A DNA stretch of 64,000 bases from Thelonectria olida (Eukaryota > Ascomycota > Sordariomycetes > Hypocreales > Nectriaceae). Made by a program: the position numbers and the translations under genes. Of the stretch, positions 1-12,068 are shown one piece after another (position 1 is the first letter of the stretch; each line of letters opens with the position of its first letter). The notes beneath the pieces are model-generated. The model was given only the letters and a program-made list of their open reading frames with translations. It was not told the origin of the DNA and made no database searches. The stretch lies in assembly GCA_020736575.1 (NCBI GenBank), contig JAGPYM010000004.1:372001-436000 (forward strand), in the 5' to 3' direction.

Positions 1-122
1 AGGGGGAGTGATCTGGACAGGTCGCACCTTGGAACAGCAGGGCTGATGTTGGACTTTTCCTCCACGGTGTCGTCCTGGTCGAGGATGGTCTTTTCGCTAG
101 CGACGATGCGTCGGGTCGCCAT
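1..122 (-). CDS. 5' end of an unidentified gene (partial, runs off the window)
   Basis: An ATG read on the minus strand at 122 stands in a strong fungal start context (CACAATGGCG) and opens a frame of about 40 codons that continues past base 1. The predicted product begins MATRRIVASEK, followed by a Glu/Asp-rich stretch. A possible intron donor (AAG/GTGCGA) occurs near base 25, so the last few codons may be intronic. I do not recognise the protein and assign no function. It is divergent from the FUN30-like gene, with about 760 bp between the two starts. Support is the start context, the uninterrupted frame and reasonable codon choice. The fragment is too short for family assignment. Confidence 0.5.
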   Translation of the reverse strand, partial: MATRRIVASEKTILDQDDTVEEKSNISPAVPRCDLSRSLP

Positions 123-886
123 TGTGTCGTTCCGCGTGAGGGATGATGAGGGGATGGTGGGCGATGCAAAAAGTGAGTGAGGTTGATGGGCTGAATTTGC
201 CTTGTGAGCTGTGCTGCAGGCGGGTTGGCTGTGAGACTATGGATTCGATGAGAGCCTGCGGCCCCCACCTGCACGTGCGGCGGCAGGTTTGGGTGTAAAG
301 TACCTTGAAAGAACCGCTTCTGACTCGACTTGGAAGTTCCAAGGAAAGTATTTATTTGACTCTTTGTCTTTTCTTTAATGTCTCCTGTCTTATATAAATT
401 ATCCTGTTTCACGGCAATTAACAGGCTGATACCTTGAAGCTCGCACCCAGCATTCCCGTCTCCGCGACAGTCCTGTCCCAAGATAGTACCGAGATTGACG
501 CGACCTAAGTGTCCACGTGACTTCGTGATGATCCATTAAGGGAGGGTTTGGCGCCTGTTCCGCGAACGCGTTTTTACCCCGATCGACTTTCGAGTTGCTG
601 GGCGGGAAAAAAACCCACCACAGCCTCTTCGCCTCGTTTGCAAACAACGCCCCTCGCTCCGCCCCTGCATCAATGCAGCAGAGAGAGAGGCTCCGACAAT
701 AAGGCACTCCCTGTTGCCCATTCATTTCGCTGGTTCGAAATTGGGTCCTCGAAACCTAATTGGCCGCTCGCTTTTGGCTCTGCTATTCACCCTACCATTG
801 TTCTTCGAAAGACCAGAGTCAACAACCGCACCGCCCTAATTTCTTCTTGTTTCTTAGGATCGTGCTACCTGGTTCCCTCTTTCACA
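123..886. promoter_or_regulatory. Divergent intergenic region upstream of the partial minus gene and FUN30-like gene
   Basis: This 764-bp interval separates two divergent start codons. The frame upstream of the FUN30-like ATG stays open back to about 548 but only from a TTG, so that part is leader and not coding. One ACGCGT (MluI cell-cycle box type) lies at 566-571, about 320 bp before the remodeler start. A single copy is weak evidence. No RNA gene was recognised. Confidence 0.35.
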
Positions 887-3800
887 ATGGCGCGAAATTC
901 TTCTCCGTTACCGATTAGGCACTCTAATACCGTGCCGCGGACTCCTTCGGCTGCTCGCGTTTCTCTCGCTTCGCCTTTCGACGACGAAGACGAGTTGGCA
1001 GGCGATACTATTCCCTGCTCGCCAGCTGCCTTTCTTCGAGAGACTACACAACCGACCCAGATACTTCCCAAGCTGAGAGAAACTACACAACCAACTCAGA
1101 TTCTCCCCACGCTGAGAGACACCACACAACCCACGCAGATTCTCTCCAAACAAACGCTCGCACCGCTGCGATCGTCCTCGCCCCCCAGCAGCGTCATCGA
1201 GGTTCCCGCCTCATCACCTTTCCAACAACAACCTTCGAAGCCTTCTTCCACCTTTGTGAATCGACTCGCTCCCGCTGGTACTTTCTTCCGTCCGCCCCCG
1301 CGAACGCAATCCTCCACGATGCCGGGTGTCAAGCGGCCGGCTCAAGAGCCGATTAACCTCATCTCCGACGACGAGGAAGACGACTTCACGCCCCCTCGGG
1401 GGGACATTCAATCGACGACGTTTAAGGCACAGATCTCAGAGTTTGTCTACAACCCAGAATCGGATGAGCGAGAAATTAGAAATAAGCTGCGTCAGATTTA
1501 TGATGTCTATGGTGAAAGGGTTCCCGTCAGTAGGGCTAGAGAAGCGCTGAAGGCCAACAATGGCGACATCGAGGATACCCTCGAGTATCTCCAGAAGAAG
1601 CAAGTTTTGCAAGCTCAGGCCAAACAAAAGGCTCAAGATAATCGCAAGCCGGGCAGGCGTTTAATCAGCAAAGGAGCTATGCAAGCTGCGCAAACCTCCA
1701 GATCAGTGTCCCGCGACACTTCCAGAACCTTGTCACCCAACCCTCAAACAAAGCCCACCCGCCGTCGCCTAGTGCAAGGCTTGCGAAAGGAGGCCAGCCC
1801 TATACTCATTTCGAGCCCTCCCTCAAGCGACGACCCCCTGATCATTGACCTCGTTGATAATGACAAGGAGGATGCATACCAGGCGGAAGCTTCGCCAGAA
1901 CCCGAGGACGACGAAGATGACCGAGTTTTGAACACCATCAACACGAGCACGATCCAGGAATTGGCGGCAATCACTGGCATGAAGGAATCACAGCTTGAGT
2001 GCGTCATTGACAAGCGGCCATTCGACGACCTGGCCAAGGCGCGACGAGTTGCTATGAACAAGAAGCCTGGCGCCCGCAAAGCCCCCAGGGTCAACATTGG
2101 TGACACTGTTGTCGATGCTGTCGAGATCTTCCTCACTGCCGTTGCTGCCATTGACAATGTTGTTGGCAAATGCGAAACCGACGCCAAGAATGTCAAGGCC
2201 CAAGTCGACGCTTGGGACATTGACGTCTTTGGCCACGACAAGCGATCCCAGAGCAAGCGAACGCAACGGCAGGGCTCAGAGGATCTACCCCCGACCCCGA
2301 CGAGCATTACGGCCACCAAATATGTTCGCCCTCCTATTCCCCAGCAGCCCAAATTTATGGATGGTCACTGCAAGATGAAGCCATTCCAGCTTGTCGGTCT
2401 CAACTGGATGTCGCTTCTTTACAATTTTAACATAGGATGTATTCTTGCTGATGAGATGGGCCTGGGCAAGACTTGCCAGGTCATTTCTTTGATGTCTCAC
2501 CTCGTGGAGAAGTACGAAGAGAAGCCAACCGGACGGCGGCCTTGGCCCAACCTGGTTGTGGTGCCTCCCAGCACGTACAACAACTGGCTGGGCGAGTTTG
2601 AGAGGTTCGCTCCAGGACTGTCCGTCGTCGGATACCGAGGCTCTCAGACCGAGCGTGCTGAGATTGCCTACGACGTTGAACACAACCCAGAGGACTATCA
2701 CGTTGTCCTCGCCACATATTCCCAGATCTGTTCGGCGGAAGATGTTGAAGCCATGAGGTCATTCAACATCAATGCCGCTGTCTTTGATGAGGGCCACAAG
2801 CTGAAGAACCCGGAAACCAAGCTCTATAAAGACCTCTCCAAGATTCCAGCCTCATGGAGAATGCTTTTGACGGGTATGCGCCCTTTCCTTTTGTTGTTCT
2901 GCCACTCGGTTCCCAGTACTAACAGCTTTCAGGCACTCCTGTCCAGAACAATCTCCTTGAGATGACTGCGCTACTCAACTTTATCAACCCGGAAATGTTC
3001 AGGGGGTACATGGAGCACATTCGATTTGTCTTCAGTCAGAAAGTGAGCGTCCGCGACGTCGGAAATGGTGCCTTCTTGTACAGTGAACGTGTCAAGCGGG
3101 CTCGCATCATCCTCGAGCCCTTCATTCTCCAACGTCGCAAGGACCAAGTCTTGTCGGACATGCCTCCCAAGATCTGCAGCGTCGTCCACTGCGACATGAC
3201 CGAGTCTCAGAGGGATGCGTATGCAGGATACGAGGAGATCTTTAAGCTTGAGCCCTCGCAGCGGGCTAGGCAAGCTCGTGGTCGACAGAATGACCAGAAC
3301 AACTGCTGGATGCAGCTCCGCAAGGCTGCTATTCACCCTTTGCTTTTCCGCCGGCATTTTGATGACGCCAAGGTTGAGAAGATGGCGAAGATCCTCATGG
3401 ACAATATCCCGCAGTCGGAGCTTCACCAGCCGGTCCTCAAGCACTTGGTTCAAGAGCTGCAGAACGAATCCGATTTTAGCCTCCATCTCTGGTGTCGGGA
3501 CTACCCACGTCTACTGAAGAAATATGATCTCCCTGCCGACGCGGAGCACGACAGCGGCAAGGTCGTGAAGCTATTGGAGCTGGTCGCACAGTACCAAGAG
3601 AACGGCGACCGGGTCTTGGTGTTCAGCAAGTTCGCGCGTGTGATTGAGATGCTCCAGGAGGTCCTCTCTCTTCAAAACATCCAGCACCGTGTTCTCATGG
3701 GTAACACCCCGGTGTCTGAGCGTCAGACGCTCATTAACGAGTTCAACGAAGATGAAGAGATTCCCGTCTTCCTCCTCACAACCGGCGCGGGCGGCACCGG

Positions 3801-4095
3801 CATCAACCTCACAGCTGCCAACAAGGTCATCATCTTTGACCAGTCCGACAACCCTCAGGATGACATCCAGGCGGAGAACCGCGCGCATCGTCTCGGTCAA
3901 AAGCGCGATGTCGAAATCATCCGGCTCATTTCCAAAGGCACCATCGAGGAGCTCATCTACAAGGCCTGTCAGAAGAAGATCGAGCTGGCCAACAAGGTCA
4001 CCGGCGCCGTCGAGGACGACGAGGCCGAGGTTGCGAAGAACCTCGAGTCCGAAGTGCGAAAGATGCTCGTGGAGGAGGGCATGACACCACCATAG
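887..4095 (+). CDS. FUN30: SNF2-family chromatin remodeler, FUN30/SMARCAD1 type
   Basis: Two exons, 887-2873 and 2933-4095, encode 1049 aa. The 59-nt intron has a TACTAAC branch site and restores LLTGTPVQNN. The ATG at 887 (CACAATGG context) is chosen over upstream TTG codons. Order: disordered N-terminus with three tandem 13-residue TQ-rich repeats (residues 50-88), a CUE-like segment (about 197-240), an SNF2 ATPase with Walker A DEMGLGKT (about 521-528) and motif II DEGH (about 634), then a helicase C lobe with AHRLGQ near residue 975. The DEGH motif, the CUE-like segment and roughly 1,050 aa match Fun30/Fft/SMARCAD1. Family members act in the nucleus: they slide or exchange nucleosomes, maintain silent chromatin, and promote long-range DNA-end resection downstream of checkpoint signalling. 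The assignment is strong; the specific role in this fungus is inferred from the family. Confidence 0.93.
1034..1150 (+). repeat. Three tandem 39-bp in-frame repeats encoding TQ clusters
   Basis: The FUN30-like gene carries three consecutive 39-bp units encoding LRETTQPTQILPK, LRETTQPTQILPT and LRDTTQPTQILSK. Each contributes two Thr-Gln dipeptides, giving six TQ sites within 39 residues. This meets the usual description of an SQ/TQ cluster, a substrate pattern for ATM/ATR-family kinases (Tel1/Mec1). The repeats are near-identical at DNA level, so copy number may vary between strains. Confidence 0.9.
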
Positions 4096-5625
4096 GATGA
4101 TGATGGCCTCGCAGATCCTTTCTAGAGCACACGCACGCCTTTCACGACATGAACCAGCGCCGTTTTGTTTCTATTTGTTTGTTTGATTCGGGACTTCTTG
4201 TCCCATGGCATCCCGTGGCAGAGCATTGTATAAGATGCACCACTGCACATTGCACCCATTCACTTTTGCAGCGTATATTCGCACCATGTCGTCCCTCCAG
4301 GCGAAGACGAAACAGTTAGGGGGGAGAACGAACCGCACAACCGATTTTTAATTCAGTAGAGCAGCAGTGGAGGAGAGGCCATCAGTGGCATACATACGCG
4401 CGTTGTTAACGAGGAACAAAATCTTGCGAGGATGGAAGTTGGTACGAGGAGCACACGGCTTTGCTACAATGTTTAGAGTATAAATTCTTTTTTAGACGGT
4501 TTAGGGGGTTAGGCATAGGTAAAGGGCCAATTCAACTGGAGGAGACTCGTCTTTGACGGTACATTTCAAGACAATTATTTCTTCCCCAACGTGATGATGC
4601 GTGTGTCTTGAGCTGTCTTACGTCGATGCATACATCATCATGACTTGCAGTCAAGTACTTTGCGTTTTATTTTCCATCCGTCAGTCACGGCCCAACATGC
4701 CAGCCGGGAGGCCAATCTCTTTTGGGGTATAGACCCCTTCACATTATAGGGTTCCGGTTCCTTAACGGCGCCAAGCAAGAACAAAGGTCACGGAATGCGG
4801 GACGTTGGAGACAAGCCGTTGAACTCAATTGAGAACATGCTGTGAAGAGCGTGGCGTTGTGCCAAAGGTGGATTCCAGATCGTCGACTGCATCGAGCACT
4901 GCAGCGTTGAGGAACCATAGAGCCTACATGTGCGGTTTGAATATTCGGCGGCACATTTGCCCGTCGTGGTGTCTAACAAGGTCCTCAAAGCACACACGGA
5001 ACGTAACGTAACAACAGTCAAGGCTCATGACGAAGACAAGGAGAAGATACATTAGGGGAGTGAATAAACAAGTAACAGGTCGGTGCCGTTACATTGTAGT
5101 TTTCTAAATTTGAGTAACTTGCCAGTCTAGGTAGGCATCCAATCTCTACCCGAACCTAGAAGCTCTTTCTAGTTCTCATACCATCCTCGACGAAAGTATC
5201 TGAACACAAACAAAACCCGAAAGTGTAACCAGATAAACAAGAAAAAGTAAAAAAAAAAATATGCGCGTATTCCCAACGCGTGAGGATATCACTCTGACCC
5301 AAAAAAGGAAAACCAGATGAAAACAAACAAATAACAAACAACCAGACTCCCAGGACACCTGCCAATGATCCGTTCCGACCCGATCCCTTTAAACCCTATT
5401 GTGTTTGAGCCTTGGTGAAACGAAGGCTATATGAGAAGGAACACAGCGTTCTGCAGAACTCCGCTTGTGTTGTTGAAGTCTTCTAGATGCAGTGTCGACG
5501 CGGAACCGAAATGTAGTTTCCAGGCGTCTTAGTGGCTGCGCATACTGAGCGCGCCCATGTAATAAAAAGATATAGTGTACAGGAGAAGAAGAAGACGAAG
5601 ACTTTGAGCGGTTAGGCGAAGAGTC
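4096..5625. other. Convergent intergenic region, no gene seen
   Basis: About 1.5 kb separates the 3' ends of the FUN30-like gene and the SANT/Myb-like gene. It is A/T-richer than the flanking exons and holds only short spurious frames below 80 codons. It probably contains both 3' UTRs. One ACGCGT occurs at 5276-5281 and appears isolated. No RNA gene or mobile-element remnant was recognised. Confidence 0.5.
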
Positions 5626-6372
5626 TCATCGCCAGGTCGAATGTAGTCTTGTGCGACGAGCAGGATGCGCCTTCAGGCCAACATCACCATTGACCATGAG
5701 GCTCTTCCAGCGACGGTTGACGGCATTGCGATCACGACCAAGATGGCGAGCGCAATCTTGCCACTCTGCCTTGGAGAGCTTCAGCTTCTCGAGAATAAGT
5801 TCAATGAGTATGCGGTCGTCTTCAGTGCTCCAATCGTCAGAGTCTGCAGTGGCGTCTTCATCGTCATCCTGTTGGGAGACATCGCCTTCCTCACCATTGC
5901 GCTCGCTTTGGCGCTCGACCTCGTGCAGCTTGTGAAAATCACCGCGTTCGAGACCAAGAGGTAGTCTCTCAGGAGCAATGCGCGCGCGCTTTGGCGTTGC
6001 AGGCGCAACGGGTTCGGCATTGGCAGGCTGTTGCGATTCGGCCTCGGAGTCGGTGTCTTGCATGTCGGAATCCTCAGCCTGTGATTTGCGGCGCAAGTCG
6101 TCATTGAGACGACGCTTCTTGCCGGCTTGACGGGTCGATTTCTTCACGCATGGGGCGGGAGCGAGAGACTCTGGGCGGGCTGACGTTTGTCGGCGCGACG
6201 ACCGCAGACGAAGCTTCAACGGTGGAGGCGCATGAGTAAGAGGAGGCGTGAGTAGAGTTTCGGGTGACGGTTGCCGTTGGGAGTCGACGGGAACGGGAGC
6301 GGGAGCGGTGATGAGGGACTGAAGTGAGCGACAACTATCCATGAGTGTTGCAAAAGCGCTTTGTGTTGACAT
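5626..6372 (-). CDS. SANT/Myb-like DNA-binding domain protein
   Basis: A single-exon frame encodes 248 aa from the ATG at 6372. An in-frame ATG at 6477 would add 35 Pro/Ser-rich residues and is less likely. Residues 30-180 are disordered: Pro-rich, then a basic patch (KKSTRQAGKKRRL) that could be a nuclear localisation signal, then a Glu/Asp-rich acidic run. The C-terminal segment (about 180-227) resembles a single SANT/Myb repeat, with three regularly spaced tryptophans (about 181, 204 and 222) in WSTEDD, EWQDCA and RRWKSL contexts. Such proteins are normally nuclear and bind DNA or histone tails, so a transcription or chromatin role is inferred. I do not know an ortholog with defined function. 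It converges with the FUN30-like gene. Confidence 0.75.
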   Translation of the reverse strand: MSTQSAFATLMDSCRSLQSLITAPAPVPVDSQRQPSPETLLTPPLTHAPPPLKLRLRSSRRQTSARPESLAPAPCVKKSTRQAGKKRRLNDDLRRKSQAEDSDMQDTDSEAESQQPANAEPVAPATPKRARIAPERLPLGLERGDFHKLHEVERQSERNGEEGDVSQQDDDEDATADSDDWSTEDDRILIELILEKLKLSKAEWQDCARHLGRDRNAVNRRWKSLMVNGDVGLKAHPARRTRLHSTWR

Positions 6373-9300
6373 GGTCGGGGGAGTCGCGGGAGGAGAGTGG
6401 TAAGAGGGTTGGAATGGTGGGAGAAGGGATCGAGAGGATTGGTGCGAATCGCAGCTAAACGCGGACGGCCCAAGCATGGCGACGACTTGTGTCTCTTCGA
6501 ATGAGGTAGATGGGATCGGATGTATTGAATGCGAGATGAGATGCGATGCGCCGGTCGCGAGAGTGCAAGTCGCGAGTATTTGGGTGGTTGGGCGCGATGG
6601 GTGGTGCGACTGCGATTTGCGATTTGCGCGAGGTTAAGAAGATGGCGGGAAGAATGCGACGAAGAGAGAGGGTAGCAAAGCAATGATATGTGGGCGGGCG
6701 CAAATCGAATCAGAGCAGTTGAAGGGGAGGGACAGCGATGGAGCGGTAGATGTCGTCTGTGAGCGCAAGTCGAGATGGTATGAGAAGGCCAGCGATTTGT
6801 TTATGGACGTGTTGTAGTTATTGATTGTGTGAAGAGAAGAGGTTGTTGGCAGAGAGATGGCGGCTGGTAGAATATGTGTGGGTGGCAAAGTGAGCGGGAA
6901 GAGGTGAAGTGGAAGTGACGGGGGGATGAGAAGGGCAGGGGGGTCCGGGGGGGGTTAATAATGGATGAGAGCTGCCGCCTGATGGATGGATGGTACAAAG
7001 TAGGCCGCAGCAGCTGGGAAGAACTCAACTGAAGAACTGTGGAAAGGACGGTGGCCGTTTTAGTGGGGACTCACGACAATTCAGTGGGCTCACACACTGT
7101 GGACACCCACTGAGACCTGTGGATAGGGCGGTAATGGCCGGCAATACTACGGTGGGCTGCGATTGTGTACAGGGTATTCCTCTGGACAGTACCTCAGACG
7201 CACTGTACGCCTCTGAGACCCCTCCATCTCTCCATCTCTAATGACACCCACCCATCCAAGCAAGTCGTACTACACAGTCGGTACTCCGTAGGGGTTCTTT
7301 TTTCTCTTTGCCCTGGCCATTGTTTCTCATCCGGGTGCCCTGGACTGGAGCACAAAGACCTAGGAGACCAGACTGACAGCTCCCGTCCGAGGCCTGGCCC
7401 CAGCTGCGGCCGCTTGCACGGGAAGGCTAGGTACCCAGAGGTGGAGACTCTTTTGCTGAGGAGGGTTCACACAGTCTTGGCAGCGGCTAGCACGGTATAT
7501 ACATGGTCGCCTGCAGTGTGCTCGAGGCAGCAGAAGTATCTTTGCGGACACCTCACACTGTATGAAATAACCATGACCCCTGCTGCCAAACTGGGTCTCT
7601 CATCACGAGGCGTCGTCGTAAAGTCCCGTCAAGACACACAAAGACTTGCACACTGACACACGCTGTCTGCTGCTGTTGTTGTTGCATCGCCTCGACATTT
7701 GTCAGTGGGCATCCGAGCCGACCCTTGAAAGCACATCATGATGCCATCTCCCTGTCTGTCTCTCCATCTCCATTCTTCTGTCTGTAATGTCTGTCTCGGT
7801 TATTTGCTTTGCCCTCAAGTCGACAGTTCGTCTCTGTTTGGCTCCATGTCTCACAGCTCGCTCTCCCCCTCTGTCGTGTCTTGTCTTGTCTTGTCTTTGC
7901 CTGTCAATCCCTCAGCTGTCTGCGTATCCATCCCGGCTGCACTCGTGCTCCTCATCGCCTCGCCTCTCCTCTCCCTCCAGCATCCACCATCACCACTCAT
8001 CAGCTCTTCTCACCCTGCCCAAGGGTCATGTAAGTCAACAAACCGGGGGGGGAGGGGGAGGGGGAGGCAAACACAAACAATCCCTTCCCCCACGTAGTTA
8101 CCATGTAGATGCACGATTCACGCAAAGATGATGTGCAGCCGGGGCGATACGGTAATTGCTGCAGGTGCCTCATCTTGATTTCCTGACTGGCTCCCGGTCA
8201 TCATCACAAGCCTCAGCGAGGAAGAAGCAAAAAAGAAGCATCGGCCATTTCCACCATCATACGACAAAGACTGGTCGTATTCTCGCCCGCATGTCGGGAT
8301 GCATCGTAGATTACATTCTTTTTTTCTCTTCCAGAGCTTCTATTTTTCTTTTTCCTTTGCCTGTTATTTCGTTTTTTCTTCTCTTGTTGTTGTTCCTCAA
8401 CAAAGCCGTCGGGTTCCGGCCGGTGGCAACCAACAACGCTCGAAGTGTCCGGCCGACGACAGCTTCACATCAACAAACAAAGCCAGAGGGACGGCTCGCC
8501 CTCCTAGCGCTGACCGCTGGCCGTCCTTTTCCCTTTCCATCATCGCTCCGTCTTTCGACCGCCAGTTTAGTCCATCATGGCTTTGGAGGGTTCCCTTTAT
8601 GCAGTAGTGTGCGTCTAAGTGCGGTCGTGTTGGTCTCATCGAGACGATGTCCCTCGACACCGACCTCCTCTCCGTCCTGCAACTGGCTCCCTAACTACCT
8701 TACCCAAGTCATGAGCCAAACGTTCGCCACTACCAAACACACGCATCTCATCGATTGCGCCTATCTGCGACCGCGACCCCAGGCGCAGTAGACTTTCGGT
8801 CCCTATCTAGGCCGCAAGATACGGTCGGCTCGGGCGGGTTCATCCGCTCAATCGCTCGTGGCCTTGGTCAGTCGTGACCACCAGATCTCATAGTCAAACG
8901 TGTGTGTGTGTGTGCACTGGCGCCTCCATTGCCAATATCTCAGGTCCCAATGTAACACACTTCCCATCCCCAAGGGAGCCATCAACGCCAGACGGTCACA
9001 CCCGAAAGCCAAAAAGACGACAATGGCTTTGTATTCTGCCAAACCTGCCTGCCTGCCAAAAAAACAGCCCCTCCCGATGCGGCGTCTTGCATCACGTAGC
9101 GAGCCGAGCTCTTGAGGGACAGAGCAGACGTCAGTGCGGGAAAGCCAAGGACCTTTTTTTTTTTTTTTTTGGCCTTATTCTCCATCCCACCCCCAAAGGC
9201 AATGCAGGCAGGGTCTTTGTCGGCAGCGGCGTCAAAATCTATCCTTATCCTTGGACGAAGGGATTCGAAAGCGGGTGACTCCCCCTCCCCGTCCTCCCTC

Positions 9301-12068
9301 CGTGATGGTCAAGTAGTCTAGGATCCGGATGATATCACTCACCATGTGAGCACCTTTTGTGTGTGATAGCGTCTCCCTCCCTTTTGAGGTGGTGAGTGAG
9401 GTCATGCTCCTCATCCCCATCCCCCATCCCTCGTCTCCCGATGCATCGTACTCCCTCCCTTAAACCAGAGCGCCCCTCCTCTCTACAATCGACCCCGCGT
9501 GATGCTCAGTCAATGGGCCAAATGGTTCTATTCGCCCTTGGAGTCATGTAGCCAAACCGCCTGAAATCAGCTGAATCAAATCATCCTCCAGTGTACGAAT
9601 AATGGCACCTCGTTACGCGCCGCATCAGAACCAGATGCGATCAGGGCGCACCGATCAATCAAGTCGATGGATGCTGATCACGCACAAGACGCGATCGAGC
9701 AGGCTACCGGGTCGCCTCTCCGTTTCAGAATCCTCGTGACGCAACCTAATTCCTCAAAACATGCACGCTTCCCCTCCGGTTGCCGCCATATCTTCAAGCC
9801 TCGTCTCTTATCGCAGAGCGATCAGCCCCCTCCCTCCTCCGTTCTGCATGGAGGACGCAAGGGTCATGCCGCACTGCAAGCCATGCCTCTCGTCCAACAG
9901 GAAATGCATGGAGTTGATAACACACCCTCATTGGTCCCGGTTCCTTTTTTGCGTGCTGCAGGCGTGACGTTCGCGAGAGACGCGTCTACACGCGTCTATG
10001 TCGCGGTTCGACGCGTCGGTCCTAATTGAGACAGAGGGGCCACTTAGAGAATTGACCAATAGACGTGCGTTCATGTGTTCATAGATGGGTCTAGTGGATA
10101 TCTGCATGCACACACTTCCGCGGGCTGGTCCGTGCGATATGCATCCACTTAAGGACGACTCTCAAGAGCCCCCTCTACTTACTTGGTCCCTTGATGGGGA
10201 GCTTGCAAGCGCTCGCTCACCGTCTTTGTTCCTGGAAGCCTTTCGTAGAGGTGAAGATATAGATAATCGCTCACACTGTACTCTAGAATCCATGTGACAT
10301 CACCCGGCTCACCGCCAGTTTCAACATGTCCTTCGCTCGATTCGTCAGTCAACATCTTCTCTCTTCACAGACTTGGCCCAGACCATAGCTTTGCCTCCCC
10401 CCTCCCCCATCCAAGCGTCCTGTTTGTCTGCCAAGCAGGGAGTTCCAAAATGATTTACCGCTTCCTGTCATCCAAGACCCTTAAAAAAGATCGATCCCTT
10501 TGGGCCCCTCCGCCACCTCGCGGGGGCGTTTTTTTTTTTTTGTTTTCGTAGTTCGCGCTATCCGGGCCCACACAGAGATGGACAGGAACCATCAATCTGC
10601 GACACTTCAGCTGTTTCTCTTCAGGTGGTGGGCGATCCGAGGGCCAGGGGACGCCATCCCCGGTTTTCTTTCTCTCTCCCTCGTCTTGTCAGAAAGATAG
10701 CTCAGCTCTTTGTCTTGGTCTCCCCCTCTTCGAGCTCGGTTCAACACCCCGCATCGGACGAACTATGGAGCTTCCATCCCTTTGCCTGCCCATGACAGTG
10801 TCTTGGTAGTCTTCGTGGGTTTTCGTAAATGGTTAGATTTACAACAAGGGATCGACTCTTTCTTTTAGATAGATTTAAAACAATGAATCCCTCTGCCCCG
10901 ACTCGTTCCCCTCCGTAGTAAATTATTATTGGCACATGGTCTGGACCTATTGCGACAACCCTTTGTCGATGGATCACCAACAACAGGACGGTCCAGGCGT
11001 CCGAGGGAGTTGCCGGGATGCGGCCCTGCGTCTGATATCGTGGTTGAGTCGCATTATGGACTTATCACGCTGTCGCAAGACGGAGACACCTCGGACATGA
11101 GCCTTCGTCCGTAGAAAGGAGCGTCCGAGTCTGTCTGATGCACCCCGACTCTCCCTCTTCTGCTTTCTTAGTAGTTCAGTCGTTGAATTACATCTCTAAC
11201 GTTGCATATTCCAGTCACCGTTCACCATACTCTCCCCATACCAAATAGGTTCCCGACTTCCGCACCCCCCCCACAACCTAATCCTACACCATCATCATGT
11301 CAGTTCTCCTGTCTTCATAGCCACTCGAAGCTCTACAAATCGCACATCACTTCCAAGTCACATCTTCATACGCACAATTCGTTGGTTCGTGGCAAAGACT
11401 TGATTATTATGTCGTAAGTGCATCCAATCCTCGTTCCTCAAACGCCATCCGCACGAGAATTCAGCGACCCAATCAACCCGCTCTCTGCTTCTCGCGCAAT
11501 GCAGATAATGCCCGGCGGTTATTAAGACCCATCAACAGTTCCCTATTTCGCTTGTTCGCCTTCTGCGCCGTCCGTCGCTCTCGAAAGCGCTCTGGGCAAC
11601 GCAGGTGGCCTGTAGAATCTAAACCCAACCTTGCCTCAGCACAAGAATGGCTAAGCTTGTCCCTCTCTTCATTTTCCAATGACTGGCAATGGCCATCTTT
11701 TCCTCCCCATTTTAGTCTAAAAGTCCCCGATCTCCAAGATGAAGTGAAATGAAACGAGGGCGTCGAAGGAAACGAGCGTCTTTGAACCCACAAAGAAACT
11801 CCGAGAATCCGCCCTCGTCAAGGAAAAAGTGCCTTGCCGTGATGCAAGAACGTAATGATGCAATGCAATGATGCATAGTTATGCCAAAAAAAAATGCAAA
11901 AAAAAAAGAATTTGAGGTTTGCGCCTTTCTTTCCAGGAAATAGAAAAATCCAGGGAATGGGTAAGGATCGTATGTGGTGGAGGATCCTCCCTATCATCGA
12001 GATGTGGTGGTTATTAGTCGTGTCTCTTCGCCATTAAGTCCCCATCCCGGGGTTCATCATCGAGTTTT
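6373..12068. other. Long gene-free interval with pyrimidine tracts and low-complexity DNA
   Basis: No convincing protein gene lies in these 5.7 kb. The longest plus frame (8156-8791) crosses T-rich tracts and looks fortuitous. Plus-strand C/T-rich stretches occur near 7740-8000, 8290-8400, 10640-10740 and 11210-11300. In filamentous fungi such tracts often sit near transcription starts, so a plus-strand noncoding or long-leader transcript is possible. Simple sequence includes G-rich DNA near 8045, a GT run near 8898 and a T run at about 9151-9170. A donor-like ATGTC/GTAAGT occurs at about 11408-11418, but I could not find a sensible second exon. The long upstream region of the SANT/Myb-like gene falls here. 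Confidence 0.45.
9980..10016. promoter_or_regulatory. Cluster of three ACGCGT (MCB-like) elements
   Basis: Three copies of the palindrome ACGCGT lie at 9980-9985, 9990-9995 and 10011-10016. Single copies are expected every few kilobases, so three in 37 bp is unlikely to be chance. ACGCGT is the core of the MluI cell-cycle box bound by MBF-type (Swi6/Mbp1, APSES) factors at G1/S genes. No gene start was identified nearby, so the target is unknown. Confidence 0.45.

Noticed and set aside
7740..8000. CTGTCTGTCT-type repeats considered as a CRISPR or satellite array
   Set aside because: Units are short, irregular and without spacers; this is simple pyrimidine-rich sequence in a eukaryote.
8156..8791. 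211-codon frame with an apparent membrane helix
   Set aside because: The hydrophobic stretch is a translation of T-rich noncoding DNA; no conserved motif, start context or codon bias.
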